5,561 nucleotides of DNA. It comes from JBGPBY01 sp041481485. Its GTDB lineage: Bacteria > Acidobacteriota > Terriglobia > 20CM-2-55-15. Positions 5,464 through 5,561 of the stretch are shown here, piece by piece. The notes under the pieces are model-generated. The model did no database searches and was not told where the DNA came from. It saw nothing but the letters and a program-made list of their open reading frames with translations. The translations under genes were made by a program, and so were the position numbers. Positions within the stretch are counted from its first letter, which is position 1. Each line of letters opens with the position of its first letter. The stretch is from NCBI GenBank assembly GCA_041481485.1, contig JBGPBY010000492.1, positions 1 to 5,561 on the forward strand, in the 5' to 3' direction.

Positions 5464-5561
5464 AATGCGATTCCCCAATGTGGGGGCGGTCTATGACCGC
5501 CCACAATCTGTGGGATTGCATTCCTCAAAATTGCGGGCGGTCATAGACCGCCCCTACATTG
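5460..5561. repeat. Tandem pair of GGGCGGTC palindromic repeats
   Basis: Two units of about 51 bp lie in tandem. Each begins with a smaller GAATGC/GATTGC-type segment and continues into a perfect 8-bp palindrome: GGGCGGTC-TAT-GACCGCCC (5484-5502) and GGGCGGTC-ATA-GACCGCCC (5535-5553). Taken together, the arms 5476-5509 and 5528-5561 are also near-complementary inverted repeats, starting CAATGT and ending ACATTG. The first unit carries an extra hairpin, GGGGAAT-GCG-ATTCCCC (5460-5476). The array touches the window end and may continue. It is non-coding and lies upstream of leuS. Confidence 0.8.

Noticed and set aside
5360..5521. Upstream in-frame extension of leuS by 54 codons
   Set aside because: The extension crosses palindromic repeats, a terminator-like hairpin and the -10 box, and resembles no LeuRS N-terminus.

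Overview
The window is a chromosomal fragment from a bacterium of moderately high GC. The divergent leucyl-tRNA synthetase, the Acidobacteriota-like polytopic membrane protein and the several families of short palindromic repeats between genes make a soil-type Acidobacteriota (or a related uncultured lineage) the best guess. No rRNA or tRNA marker is present, so this placement is inference.

Layout: the left edge (7-76) holds a palindromic repeat with two hairpins. A 485-residue integral membrane protein (277-1734, +) that looks like a GT-C-type glycosyltransferase follows, and a strong intrinsic terminator lies about 100 bp after it (1839-1883). From there to about 2540 the DNA is gene-poor but structured. 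It holds a possible 41-residue single-pass membrane peptide (1895-2020, +), a perfect 24-bp inverted repeat of the REP/RAYT type (2036-2120), and a short signal-peptide ORF on the minus strand (2093-2266) whose C-terminus is encoded by one arm of that repeat. Upstream of this ORF are a plausible promoter and two further copies of the left-edge repeat, facing each other (2379-2500).

The right half is a minus-strand operon: leuS (5359 to 2924), then 19 bp later an EutQ-like cupin gene (2904 to 2542). leuS has an extended -10 promoter (TGCTATAAT) only 6 bp from its ATG, so its mRNA should be leaderless or nearly so. Upstream of it are a minus-strand terminator-like hairpin and a tandem pair of GGGCGGTC-palindrome repeats running to the window end.

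LeuS charges tRNA-Leu and carries synthetic, zinc-binding, editing and anticodon-binding parts. The cupin probably has no classical metal site and its job is unknown. I saw no defence, CRISPR, prophage or biosynthetic system. The most interesting content is the three repeat families, the truncated secreted ORF and the leaderless leuS promoter.
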